Under the pieces are notes generated by a model. The model was not told the DNA's origin, ran no database searches, and saw nothing but the letters and a program-made list of their open reading frames with translations. The translations under genes were made by a program, and so were the position numbers. DNA of 64,000 bases from Saururus chinensis (Eukaryota; Streptophyta; Magnoliopsida; Piperales; Saururaceae), in contig CP141144.1 of NCBI GenBank assembly GCA_035235625.1, forward strand, positions 32,734,014-32,798,013, written 5' to 3'. The number at the start of each line of letters is the position of its first letter. Position 1 is the stretch's first letter. This document shows positions 23,788 to 34,900 of the stretch, one piece after another.

Positions 23788-23852
23788 CCTCAAACTTCTC
23801 ACCATAGAGATAGTGCTGCCAAATCTTCAATGCAGAGACCACAGCCGCTAAC
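23786..23852 (-). repeat. Right copy of the 67-bp repeat flanking the D LTR
   Basis: It starts immediately at the D LTR edge (its first bases overlap the LTR terminal CA) and continues without a break into the proximal RNase H of the B element, whereas the left copy continues into the distal RNase H. Confidence 0.9.
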
Positions 23853-25028
23853 TCCAAGTCATGAGGGGGTAGTTCCGCTCGTGCACTCTATGCTGTAGAG
23901 ATGCATAAGCCACCATTCCCCATGTTGCATGAGTACACAACCCAAGCCACAAAGTGAAGCATCACTATATACCACATATCCACCACTCCCAGAAGGCAAA
24001 GTTAAGACCGGAGCTAAAGTCAACCTCTTCTTCAACTCTTAGAAACTCTCTTCACAAGCTGAGTTCCACTCAAACTTCTCATTCTTCCTTGTCAACTTGG
24101 TCATGGGGCTTGCAATGTTAGAAAAACCCTTAATGGAATGGTGGTAGTACCCAGCAAGTCTTAAGAAACTGCAAACCTCCAATGCACTCTTTGGTTGCTC
24201 CCACCTCAACAGGGCTTTGACTTTCGAGGGATCAACCGCTATACCATCTTTTGATATCAGATGACCAAGGAATTGCACCTTCTTGAGCCAAAATTCACAC
24301 TTGTAAAACTTCGCAAAGAGATGATGCTCTTGTAAAGTCTGAAAGACAATCCTCAAATGTGCTTCATGCTCTTCCTCATTAGCCAAATAGATCAAAATAT
24401 CATCCACAAATATAATCACAAACTGATCAAGATAAGGCAGAAAGACTCGATTCATCAAGTCCATAAATGAGGCTGTTGCATTAATAAGACCAAAAGGCAT
24501 CACTAAGAACTCATAATACCCATATCAGGTATGGAAAGCCATCTTTGCCACATCATCAAGACAGATCCGAACTTGACCCCATCTCAGATCAATCTTAGAA
24601 AAGACCTATGCTTGCTGCAATTGATCGAACAAATCATCAATTCTAAGAAAAGGGTACTTGCTCTTGATGGTTACCTAATTTGGCATTCGGTAGCTGATAC
24701 ACAACTACAGAGATCCATCATTCTGAATGAACAACACTGGCTCACCCCAAGGAGATACACTCGACCTGATATACCCCTTATCTGTAAGATCCTCCAGCTG
24801 AGCCTTAAGCCCTTTAAGTTCGGCTAGATCCATATTATAGGGAACCTTAGAAATAGTAGTAGTGCCTGGAATAAGATCAATGCAGAACTCTATCTCCCTC
24901 TCTGGTGGAAAACCCGTCAAGTCACTGGGGAAGACATCAAAAAATTCCACCACAACACAAATGGAATCCAAGTTAGGTAACTCCATGTTCAACCCCGTAA
25001 CACTTCCAAGGAAAGCCTCGCATCCCAT
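23853..25028 (-). pseudogene. Reverse transcriptase and proximal RNase H, B element
   Basis: Bases 25028-24705 encode the RT entry: FFDVFPSDLTGFPPEREIEF, then DLIPGTTTISKVPYNM, LTDKGYIRSSVSPWGEPVLF. A stop-rich part follows. An open run of 154 residues (24503-24039) then has [13 protein letters not shown], the catalytic [12 protein letters not shown] with both aspartates, [17 protein letters not shown], and [20 protein letters not shown], the thumb and connection. RNase H begins near 24000 and runs to the D LTR. Lesions lie at 24510-24700 and about 24040. It resembles Tekay/Del RT. Confidence 0.85.
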
Positions 25029-25519
25029 ATCAATCCACTTCTTGGCTTAGCTTCTGGCAACTTGAACTTCACCTTCCTCCCTCGGCAGTCTACATGCACA
25101 TGGAACATGGAGATCATATCTATGTGTAGGATCACATTGAAGTCAATCATTGGCAATAAAATCAAATCTACATGCAGCACATGCCCTTCAATCACCCTTG
25201 GAATCATTTCCACGTACTCCTCCGCCTGCAGAGAGCACAAAGGCATAGACATACATAACGGAACATGGAACGGCTTAAAATCAACACCCATCTCAAAGGC
25301 AAAGCATGGGTCAAACAATATTCTAGCATAGTGGGAGGCAATGAGGATTGTACCTTCTACCATGCTGGAAGAGATGGCCGCCTCTTGTGTTGATATAGCA
25401 AATACTCTCCCATCGTTAGCCGGCTTCTTCCCCTTAGCATCCTGCTGCCCGGTCGGTGGTCTACCCTGTGGCCTCGCTTGAGGTGCTCCCGGATGCATGG
25501 GACCGGCATCAGATGTCAT
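25029..25519 (-). pseudogene. Protease region pseudogene, B element
   Basis: This is open from 25519 into the RT (176 residues). It begins with the linker after the knuckle, Pro/Gly/Gln-rich with GRVFAIS, then VEGTILIASHYARILFDPC. The catalytic DSG triplet of retropepsins is replaced by DPC, so the protease is inactive despite the open frame. HVDLILLPMIDFNVILHIDM corresponds to the conserved hydrophobic second half. Confidence 0.78.
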
Positions 25520-26407
25520 AGGAGGACGTCTCTAAGTACAGTTAGCTCTCTGTGGACACTCATTAGCATAGTGCCCCTTCTATAGGCAATCATAACAAGT
25601 CACACTAGCACGACAATCATGATGGTCCTACTGCACCTGCTGAGTGTTATGCCTTGCATGACGAGCATCTCGTAACTTATGGTCTCAGTGGTTATGGTTA
25701 TCCTCCAGCTGCGGTCTCCTAGGCTGCTTCCCTTTCTTCCGCATATAGTCCTCTGAATCCCGCTCCACAACAATGGCCGTCTCGAGTACCCTAGCTAGGG
25801 TCTTGTGCCTGAAGGGCACAACTCGGCCTTTGATGAAGGGCTTCAGACCATCCTCGAACTTTTGTCCCCACTCATACTCGTCACTGATGAAACGAGGAGC
25901 AAAGTGCTTAAGCCCCACAAATCTAGTCTCATACGCCAAGATCGTCATCAAACCCTACTGAAGGTTCAAAAACCTCTTCTTCTTCTCCTCTCGGACATGG
26001 AGAGGAAAGTACTTGTCATGAAAGGCTGACAAGAACTCCTCCCATTGGATGTCCACACGACCATGGAATCTCTGCTGCTCCATCGACAACCACCACCTTT
26101 GAGCCTTGCCCTCGAATGTGAACACCGCGAGTCGAGTCTTCACCTCGTCAGAGCAATGTAGAGCATTGGAGATCTTCTCCATGTGAAGTCTCTAATTATC
26201 CACTTCCGAAGCATCTAGCTCACCTTTGAAGCTAGGAGGGTTAAGCTTCTTGAATCCCTCTAAAGAAAGAGATTTAGATCCGCTGCCACTAGCATGCTTA
26301 GCTTGGACCACCTATGTCAACCCCTCAATGGTGGTCAACACATCATTCACTCTTGGGTCTCTAGCACCGCGATGGTTATTAGTGCCTGCATGATTAGAGC
26401 CAGCCAT
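25520..26407 (-). pseudogene. Gag pseudogene, B element
   Basis: The start is the ATG at 26407 (MAGSNHAGTNNH). Gag core follows: FKKLNPPSFKGE, then FEGKAQRWWLSME, WEEFLSAFHDKYFP, GLKPFIKGRVVPFRHKT and VLETAIVVERD, the retrotransposon_gag pattern. The zinc knuckle at 25556-25597 keeps all four ligands (CYDCL...KGHYANEC) but has an in-frame TAG between the second Cys and the His. Other stops lie near 26300, 26190, 25953 and 25684. The Trp-Trp after KAQR and the knuckle place it firmly as chromovirus gag. Confidence 0.82.
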
Positions 26408-26640
26408 CCATACAACAACCAGACATTAATCATATAGCCTAATAACTCAAAGCAACGCAACCAAACAATCAGAAAACACCCATCCAAGCAAGCAAGCAAC
26501 AATTATCACAACCAACTAACAGAATTCACATTGCTAGTTATGTCTAGACCTTCACCAACTCACAACCCTTTAACCCATAAGATTTGTTACTCAATCCTTA
26601 TTTACTCTTGGACAAAGAGGTGCTCCAATACCTAAAACTT
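26408..26640 (-). other. 5' untranslated leader and primer-binding site, B element
   Basis: The non-coding leader lies between the 5' LTR (ends 26641) and the gag ATG. On the minus strand AGGTATTGGAGC (26622-26633) begins a few bases from the LTR and resembles the initiator tRNA-Met site TGGTATCAGAGC with three changes. Nothing else is recognised. Confidence 0.6.
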
Positions 26641-26939
26641 TGTCACACCCCAGCACTGCCTGACCCAAAATGATCTCGGACCAAGGGCTGGTCAAGCACA
26701 TGGGGTGACGGAATTGAAAGCGATTAATAAATAGCGGAAGACTTAGCCGCTACATAGGCAGTTTAACTAGCAGAGTTACGCACCACATAAACTTTGAGCA
26801 AGAGTAATATGAAGGTAAAGAGGATAAAGTAAATGACATAATCATCCTCATCACACACAAAACCCACATAAACATCTTAGAAGCCCATACATGGCTTAAA
26901 GTCTAAAAAGGTCAGAGGCATCTAGCCACAACAAGTAAG

Positions 26940-27268
26940 TGATGTGCCTGAAGTAGGCACAATCGGTACCTAGGAGAATTGCGCAGGGAAAGGGGAGAAA
27001 TATTCAAGAAAGGGGAGAAGTCTGAGAATCACCAATTTGCATAACTGGAAAACAAGAGTCAAGGTCGGCCCTTATGGGAGACGACCCCCCCTAGTGAACC
27101 GGACCAACTAAACCAACCCAGTCTGGTTCATACAATATAATCTAATTAGCAGTTCGACTAATCCAAGCCCTACTGAACCAATAAGTAAAAGACTACAATC
27201 ATGACTAAATAGTCATGGCAATAAAGTAATAAAAGGAGTCTGGGTATCGTGCGCAATCGTGCACAACC
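26940..27268 (-). repeat. 3' LTR of A element 2
   Basis: This 329-bp LTR starts TGATGTGCCT on the plus strand and ends GTGCACAACC, where the partner ends GTGCAAAACA, so the terminal CA is altered here. Confidence 0.9.
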
Positions 27269-27284
27269 CTCCACCACGCTTCCG

Positions 27285-27908
27285 CTAATCGCCTTGTCCG
27301 CAAGGTGACCATGCTGGATAATGAGCCAAGAAATCATCCTCAAGCATCCACGTCGCATCCTCCAAAGGCTGACCCTGCCAGGAAACCAAAACCTCAATAA
27401 CAATGCGACCCAAAAGACAAACCCGCCACTTCTCAGGCACAGACATTGGAGCCGGAGCCGAAGGCAGAACAGGGCCCATCAGAGGTGGAGGCGACGCATC
27501 CACAGCCAAGGTACAGTCACCAACAAACCTGCGAAGACGAGACACATGGAACACAGGATGGACCAAGGAATCAGGCAGCAAAGAAAGGCGGTAAGCAACC
27601 GAACCAACACGAGCCTCCACTAGATAGGGTCCATGAAACCTGGGAGTGAGCTTGGAGTGCTTGTGCTGAAACAAGGAAGTCTGGTGCTGTGGTAAGACAG
27701 AGACATAAACTAAGTCACCAACTTGGAACTCCCGATCAGTCCGGCGGCCATCATAGAGCTGTTTCATCCGATTTTGTGCCTCTTTCAAATTCATCTTCAA
27801 TTGCCGCAAGACCTCATCGCAGGTTTGTAGCATATAATCCACCTCCACCACCTTAGAACGATGAGGAACATATGACAAAACAATAGGGGGAGGGCGGCCA
27901 TACAACAC
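27285..27908 (-). pseudogene. Integrase C-terminus and chromodomain-like tail, A element 2
   Basis: 207 residues are open to the natural stop. In order: MLYGRPPPIVLSY, an amphipathic stretch (MLQTCDEVLRQLKMNLKEAQ), the GPY/F module (FQVGDLVYVSVLPQHQTSL, then RFHGPYLVEARVGS), HPVFHVSRLRRFVGD, and a chromodomain-like end (VPEKWRV, then VLVSWQGQPLEDATWMLEDDF). It is more complete than its equivalent at 6461-6931. The stop is 16 bp from the LTR. It likely guided integration through chromatin contact (family inference). Confidence 0.85.
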
Positions 27909-28797
27909 TTCAAAAGGAATGAAGCCCGCGCGTGTGATAGGCGGTATTATAGGACCACTCTGCCCAAGGAAGAAGCTGCAGCCAATGGCGAGGCTGTGTC
28001 ATCGTGAAGAATCATAGGTACTACTCCAAACACCGATTAACGACTTCTGTCTGTCCATCCGTCTAAGGGTGATAAGCAGTGCTCATGTGAAGGAACGTAC
28101 CTTGTAAGGCAAAGAACTCCTACCAAAACTGAGAAAGGAAGATACGATCACGATCAAACACAATGGTACCAGGCATACCATGAAGCTTCGCCACCTCTCG
28201 AACATACAGGTCCGCCACCATTTTAGCAGTGAAGGGGTGACCTAGCGCACAGAAGTGGGCATACTTAGACAGACGATCAACCACCACCATGATCACCGAT
28301 TTACCTTGCACCAGTTGCAAGGCCTCCACAAAGTCCATCGATACATCCTCCCATACTTGGTCCAGAATGGGTAGGGGTTGGAGCAATCCAGCTGGAGAAG
28401 TGGTAGCAGCCTTGGCATGCTGACAAACATCACAAGCAGCCACATACTCATGCACAGCCCGACGAACTCCCAACCATAAGAAACTCTGGCTGACCCGCTT
28501 ATAAGTGCGAAAAACCCCCTCATGACCAGCAACTGGAGAATCATGGAAATGAGATATAATGCGATGACGATGATCAGAGACATCAGAAACCCACAAGCGA
28601 TCCTTCCAAAACAACAGATCATCCCGCCAAGTGTAAAACGGACGGCCTACCGGGTCTTGCTGAAGGGCAGCGATCAAAGCCTGCGTCGAAGTATCCAAGC
28701 AGTAGGCATGCTTTAACTCATCAATAAAGGGATAAGAGAGCATGGAGAAGGCAAGGCATGACCCTGAGGCCGGTATACGAGAGAGAGCATCAGCCAC
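27909..28797 (-). pseudogene. Integrase core, A element 2
   Basis: An open run of 225 residues (28797-28120) starts at the RNase H end (MADALSRIP) and covers the zinc module (HFHDSPVAGHEG, then CDVCQHAK) and the catalytic core: D in DVSMDFVEALQ, D in IVFDRDRIFLSQFW. A stop follows the FW, and the third acidic residue is in DGQTEVVNRCLE near 28040. All HHCC and DDE residues are present, with only a few stops (about 28119, 28060, 28030). Confidence 0.83.
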
Positions 28798-29176
28798 TAT
28801 GTTCTCTGAACCCTTCTTGTAAACAACTTCATAATCTTACCCCAAAAGTTTACTGACCCAACGCTGCTGAGACGGAGTGGACACCCGCTGTTTGAGGAAA
28901 TACTTCAATGGCTGATGGTCAGTGGGAATCAGGAACCGGCGACCCAAGGGACGACTGGTTGCCATTTGGTGACGGCATGGATGATGGCCAGCATTTCCTT
29001 CTCCTAGATGGACAGTGACAAGGAGTGGCCCGCCAGAGCCTTGGTGAAGTAGGCGATGAGACGCTCATCCTGTAACAAAACCGCCCCTAAGCTAGCGTCC
29101 GAAGCATCTGTCTCTACCACAAACGGGTGGCTGAAATCAGGCAGAATCAGGACTGGGGCAGAGGCCATGGCGTGCT
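28760..29176 (-). pseudogene. RNase H pseudogene, A element 2
   Basis: [19 protein letters not shown] near 29110 is the first catalytic Asp region. KEMLAIIHAV near 28990 carries the Glu region. MADALSR at 28797 is the end. Stops and frame changes occur between 28860 and 29010. Confidence 0.75.
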
Positions 29177-30045
29177 TCAACCCGTCAAAGGCCTCCTGGG
29201 CATCTGGAGTCCAAGCAAAAGCGCCATTTTGACCAGTGCTGTCAGAGGATGAGCTAATTCCCCATAGCGACTAATGAAGCACCAATAGTACCCAGTGAGG
29301 CCAAGAAATCCACGGAGCACCCGAACACCCGTGGGAATAGGCCAAGATAGCATGGCGGCAACCTTGGCTGGATCGGTGGCAACACCATTCCCCGATATAA
29401 TGTGGCTTAAATACTCCACCTGCTGACTGCCAAAGGAGCACTTTGAACGTTTAAGACATAAAGAATTGTCACACAGAATAGAGAAAACCAACCTGAGGCG
29501 TGTCAAGTGCTCGGCCCACGATCTGCTGTATACTAGAATATCATCAAAGAAAACCAAGATATAACGGCGCAGGAAGGGATGAAAGAGGTCGTTCATGAGG
29601 CACTAGAATGTGGATGGGGCATTAGTTAACCCGAACGGCTTAACCAGGAACTCAGAGTGGCCCTCGTGAGTCCTGAAGGCTGTCTTGTACACATCGGTGG
29701 CAGTCATGCGAATCTGATGATAGCCCGAACGTAGGTCAAGCTTACTAAACACCGCAGCACTGGTCAACTCATCGAGTAACTCCTCAATCACTGGAATCGG
29801 GTACTTATCCTTCACAGTAACGGCATTGAGGGCGCGGTAGTCAACACAAAAGTGCCATGTACTGTCCTTCTTACGCACAAGCAACACCGGCGATGAATAG
29901 GAACTTGTATTGGGCCTAATAATTCCTGCCTGAAGCATATCGACCACCAAACGCTCGATCTCTGCCTTCTGAATATGTGGGTAGCAATAGGGACGCACAT
30001 TGGTTGGGGCGGTACTAGGGGTAATCCGAATCTAATGGTCATGGG
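29177..30045 (-). pseudogene. Reverse transcriptase, A element 2
   Basis: Two in-frame runs are separated by a single stop near 29600. The first (29998-29603) has [51 protein letters not shown] and [15 protein letters not shown]. The second (29596-29177) has the catalytic YILVFFDDILVYSRSW, KRSKCSFGSQQVEYLSHIIS and VLRGFLGLTGYYWCFI. Both FFDD aspartates are kept. In the MPFGLTNAP motif Met is Lys. It is close to functional in length and motif content. Confidence 0.87.
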
Positions 30046-30279
30046 AGCTGCGAGGCGGAAGTCCCTGTGGCTCAGCGAACAAGTCTTGGTAATCGGTCAA
30101 CAACTCTTAGAGGTCGGGCTGCATGATGTCTTGAGACACCTCAATGACTGCACGCTGCTGTAAAAGGAGCCCTTGGGGGGCATACCTGAACAAGGTGCTC
30201 AAAGGATGGGCAGAGAGCAGAGTGCCCGGCCTTGAACCTTCCAATCTAACGCGCTGTCCCTGTAGCTCAAAGTCCATCC

Positions 30280-30457
30280 ACATCTCCCGAAAATTTCAAA
30301 GGCCTAGTTCCTGAAGCCACTGTACACCTAACACCACGTTTGCCCCTTTGGTCGGCAACAGGAAGAGATCAATGACAAATGCATGGCCCTGTATAGACAA
30401 AGTAACTTGCGCACACACCCCATTGCTCCGGAGGTGCTTGCCATCTCCAATCAGTAC
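30280..30457 (-). pseudogene. Protease remnant lacking the active site, A element 2
   Basis: Only the distal half of the protease is present: VLIGDGKHL, then QVTLSIQGHAF, LLPTKGANVVLGVQWL. The corresponding part of A element 1 (9620-9375) is preceded by the DSG-type triplet and about 25 more residues; here the sequence jumps at 30457/30458 straight from gag text. The enzyme cannot have been made from this copy. Confidence 0.8.
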
Positions 30458-31548
30458 AAGCCAGGGGCAGCACTACTGGGAAGCGGAGGCACAGGAGTCG
30501 CGCTAGGAATAGAACGGCCCAATGGTCCAAGCCGCCCCCCTCTGCGCTGTCTGGTCAGTTTCTCCTCTTCGATGCGAGTGTGGTGCACCACATCCCGCAT
30601 GTTGGCGCATGGGAAGTGTCGCATCTCTTCTGAAATTTTGGGCTTGAGGCCGTGCTTGAAGGTACCCACTAATGCGGCCACCGGCCAGTCAGGTAGCCGA
30701 TTGGCCACCTTCATGAATTCAGTGTAGTATGCATGAACGGTGGTAGTCTGGCGCAGGGAGGACAACATCTCATTAAAATCCTGGAACTCATTAGGCCCAA
30801 ACTGAACATAGAGTTCATCGGAAAAGGCCGCCCATGTAGGGTAGCACACCTCTTTCTCAAAACTCTGGAACCACACTCATGCGTCGCCATCAAGGTGGAA
30901 GGCTGAGATGCGCAAGCGCTCTGCCTCTGAATTAGTGCCTTGGTAGGAAAAAAAAATTTCAGCCTTATACAACCATTCCACCGGATCGTCATCCCCGTTG
31001 TAGCGAGGGAACTCCAGGCGAGCAAGGCGTGGTTCAGCGCCCCCTCGCTGTCCCCCACCCTACCTAGGGAAATCGTCCCACTCCTCTTCAGTGTCCTGGA
31101 ACTGGTTCAGGTGGGGCGGTATCATATGGGCATTTTCACAAACACCTGGCGTGCCTCGCATGTCCCAGGTCTAGCATCTTCCTCCCAACACGGGCTGGCC
31201 AGTGCCATAGTGTGCAGGATGGGGATGTACTCCGATGTGGATGCCGGTCTGCACTAGGGGGTCGGGGAGGATCGGCTCGGGAGGTTGCGAGGGCCCGCCC
31301 CTCTCCGGAGTAGAAGTAACTGGTACAAGCCGAATAGAAGGATGGTGTGCTTCCATGGCGGTTTGCCGCGCATCCAGGGTGGCCTGTTGTACCTTCAGAC
31401 TGGCAATGTCTACAGTAAGGGTTTACACCGCAAAGAGAATCTCTGTCAGCTTGGCGTCGCTGACCACAGAAGTGGCCTTGGGGCTGTCTACTGGTGCCTC
31501 CTTCTCTGAAGGCGCCTCCTGCATAATAGCTTGTTTGCCATGAGCCAT
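30458..31548 (-). pseudogene. Gag pseudogene, A element 2 (knuckle deleted)
   Basis: The start ATG at 31548 (MAHGKQAIMQEA) lies 18 bp after the primer-binding site. A Pro/Thr-rich N-terminus (QTGIHIGVHPHPAH) is followed by the gag core in several frames: LARLEFPRYNGDDDPVEWLY, then a long run at 30876-30451 with WFQSFEKE, FGPNEFQDFNEMLSSLRQTT, VHAYYTEFMKVANRLPDW, GLKPKISEEMRHFP. It ends in a Pro/Ser stretch without the CX2CX7HXC knuckle found in element 1. A stop at about 30878 and frameshifts near 31060 and 31130 break it. Confidence 0.82.
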
Positions 31549-31565
31549 GGTCGGGGATCGCAAAA

Positions 31566-31578
31566 GCTCCGATACCAA
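31566..31578 (-). other. Primer-binding site, A element 2
   Basis: TTGGTATCGGAGC on the minus strand, directly after the 5' LTR; initiator tRNA-Met type with one change, identical to A element 1. Confidence 0.87.
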
Positions 31579-31907
31579 TGTTGTGCCCAAAGCAGGCACA
31601 ATCGGTACCTAGGAGAATTGCGCAGGGAAAGGGGAGAAATATTGAAGAAAGGGGAGAAGTCTGAGAATCACCAAATTGCATAACTGGAAAACAAGAGTCA
31701 AGGTCGGCCCTTATGGGAGACGACCCCCCCTAGTGAACCGGACCAACTAAACCAACCCAGCCCGGTTCATACAATATAATCTAATTGGCGGTTCGGCTAA
31801 TCCAAGCCCTACTAAACCAATAAGTAAAAGACTACAATCACGACTAAATAGTCAAGGCAATAAAGTAATAAAAGGAGTCCGGGTATCGTGCGCAATCGTG
31901 CAAAACA
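31579..31907 (-). repeat. 5' LTR of A element 2
   Basis: This 329-bp LTR has plus-strand ends TGTTGTGCCC and GCAAAACA. Most of its differences from 26940-27268 are C/T or G/A. Confidence 0.92.
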
Positions 31908-34900
31908 GTAAGCTCTAGTAACAAACATGATCCAACAAATAGAGTTCTCAAGGTCTAAAAAGATGAAAATAAGGAAATAAAATGCCATTAGGACATGACA
32001 GAAACTAATCCCATGAGTGGTCATATCATTCCTTATTTAATGTATCTTGCGCGTCTGCGTGTCATGCCACGCAGCCCCAAAACAAAAAAAGGAAAGTAGG
32101 GTGAGTACAAAACTCAATAATGGTTTGAACACAAGGACAATAATAAAAAAAATCATAACAACATGGCAATATAGCAATTCGGATCCATAATTGACATAAT
32201 ATACCATTTTCTGATCATTCCCTAGCTAAACCCTTATTTATCTATAACATAAGAGCTAGCATGCATATGACACACATATCAAAGTCAAGACATAAAAGAT
32301 CGAGCTATCACCTAACATCCATCTTGTATAGATAATAGTTGACATCTAATCGATAACACCATAAACAACGTAAGAAGTGTCTTCCACACACTTTCTGATC
32401 ATGCAACCATATCACATAAACATGCATAATAGAATCTCATTCAAACGATTTCATATCTTGTATTCATATCATATCAACCTCCATAAAACACGATTCAGAT
32501 CATACATTCATATCACATAAACTTGTATAATAGTGTCTCATTCACACAATTTAGATCATGCATTCTTATCACATCCTCATTCACCCTGAATGACAAACAT
32601 GTCAAACACATGATACACAATCATGCATCATAACTCCTAATCACATGTTTCTAATTGTCCCAAAATAAACTGTGTAATCCTGGGCAAAATATTCATAATA
32701 CACATGCATCATCACAAATTGTGAATGCCTCCCTCAACGAGTAAATGCAAGCATTCCCACTTAGGCGGGACACAGTCAGAGCCACAAAGGCGAGACATGG
32801 TCTGACTTCCACAAAGGAAATATAAGAGGTTGGGGTGGTCAACTACTAATTCTGCTCGCCGAGGATGATTCGAGCCAAGGATGTCTAATTCTCACACAAA
32901 AAGCCTAGAGTAAGTATGTTTGCCCAGGGACAACTAATGCGGTGCAGGAGAGCCCAAATTCTTACATAGGGAACCCTAGAACACGTGGTAACCGGTACAC
33001 GAAGACGTACCACTCTGGATTCTCAGGGTCTAGATGACAATCTCAATAATCTCATCCACAAGACAAGTACACAACTTGTCCCCACATAACTCAATTTAAC
33101 TAGACTCAACCTGGGGAGTATACATGTTCCACACAGGAAGTAAAATCGAAATCTTGTCCTCGCAGGCCAACCAAGTTCAGATTAAGTCACCGATCGATTA
33201 ATCAGGTACGTAATCTCACATCATTGCATACAATCGATCAATTCTGGCTAAATGTCTGTAAAATCTCATTCATGAAGTCTGCTCCATGATGCATGATATC
33301 ATGATATATCCATGAGCAAGATCTACGTGAATTCTAACACATGGAATGTACTCCTACCAATCACCTCATGCATCATAATCAAATCACAATTAACTATGGT
33401 TCCATAGTAGATTCCCCACATGTGTGTGTTCATGCGTATCCTAAGCACATGATCAATGCTTTGACATAAGCTCATAAGGCAATATACACATGCTTAAACA
33501 CATTCAAAACATGATTTCCTACTATAATCTAAGGTGAAATCTACCATAAACCACAAATCCATTCATGTAAAATCAAATGCTCATCCCATACAAGCATGAT
33601 TATTCTACACATGAAGCCATAACATAATAACATCATTTATCCACAATCCATTTTCATTATAAGATGACATATCTTAGTATTTAATATGTAATGTCCCTGG
33701 AAACTTGCTCTAATAATGAGAATTCCATCATTCATAGATTCAAGGTAATGAAATGTTATCATGTAAACCATCAACATATTATACCACATAACAAATACTT
33801 AAGCATATTTCATACATCTCCATCATCAATTCCACACCATTCTAGTAGCTTAATTCTAACGTAAAACACTTCCCATAACTATTAAAATAATCAATTGAAG
33901 TAAAAACACCGAAACGAGCATAAAAAAAATGGCAGCACTCCAGTTGGCCCGATCGATCACGAACGAACAGTTTGAGTCTTCTTCTTCCTTTCAATATTCT
34001 AAAACCGAAACACCATTGAAGAACCTTCAAACCTTCATCCCAAGCCTCATACAACTTCAACACTTAATCAAACATTCTAAAAATCTAATTTAATCCATTC
34101 CAAGGTAAAACCCTAAGAAATCAAGGCAAGAAATTAATATTTGATGAATCTACCATTAGAGCCCTAATCAAGCAAACCTATTCAAGTAAAAGCATAAAAA
34201 TTGAAATTTTTACTACAATAAGGCCGAGATTTGAAAACCCATTACCTCTCCACTAGATTTGAGTTGGATTAATCCTTCAATCACCTCCTAAACCTTTCAA
34301 AAGAATGATTTTTAGGTTAATACACATCTAAACTCGATTTAACTATGAAAATCATAAAGCATACCCTTGATCTAGAGCTTTGGAAACATAAAAATGAAAA
34401 TTTGAAGGTTATGGTTCAGAATAGATGAGTAAAATAGTGATTAAATGGTTTGAGATCAGATTGAATCAATGGAGGAAGATAGATTAAGAGAGGATTAAGA
34501 AAACCCCTAATGATTAAGCATGGATTAGGGAAGAACATACCTCTAATCACTTCCTCTTTGGGTCTAATTGGGGATTATGCTCCAAACACCCTTACATAGC
34601 CTAATCCCAACTTGGAAATGACTCAGCCCCTTTCCTTTTATCGAAAGGAATGGTAAACCTAGATAACCTTTGGGGTATAAATAGGATATTTAACTAAAAA
34701 TAGGCATTTTAGTGATTTGAACTCTAATTAAGACCACAAAAATTCTGAAATTTTTTGTAATGACTTCCTTTTATATCTGGGATGTTTTGACCCAAAAATC
34801 ATAAACTCACCGGTGGGGCCCAAGGGGAGTCGTGCCAAATCCGAATTTTTTTGGAAAATTTGAAAAAAATAAAAAATTCCCAAAAATTCAGATTTGACCC

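Larger units (their letters stand above)
26940..31907 (-). mobile_element. Family A element 2: Reina-like chromovirus inside the B 5' LTR
   Basis: This element is 4968 bp on the minus strand. TSD GTAAG lies at 26935-26939 and 31908-31912. Both LTRs are 329 bp (26940-27268 and 31579-31907). By eye they differ at about 17 positions (about 5 percent), mostly transitions, so it is among the youngest insertions here. The order is gag, protease remnant, RT, RNase H, integrase, chromodomain-like tail. Few stops per domain, but the gag-protease junction is deleted, so it cannot be autonomous. It is related to A element 1 throughout. Confidence 0.92.

Noticed and set aside
24531..24827. Plus-strand ORFs over the B-element pol (also 19490-19765, 25062-25331, 27321-27649, 30383-30727)
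   Set aside because: They are antisense shadows of RT, integrase, protease or gag; the minus strand carries the family motifs.
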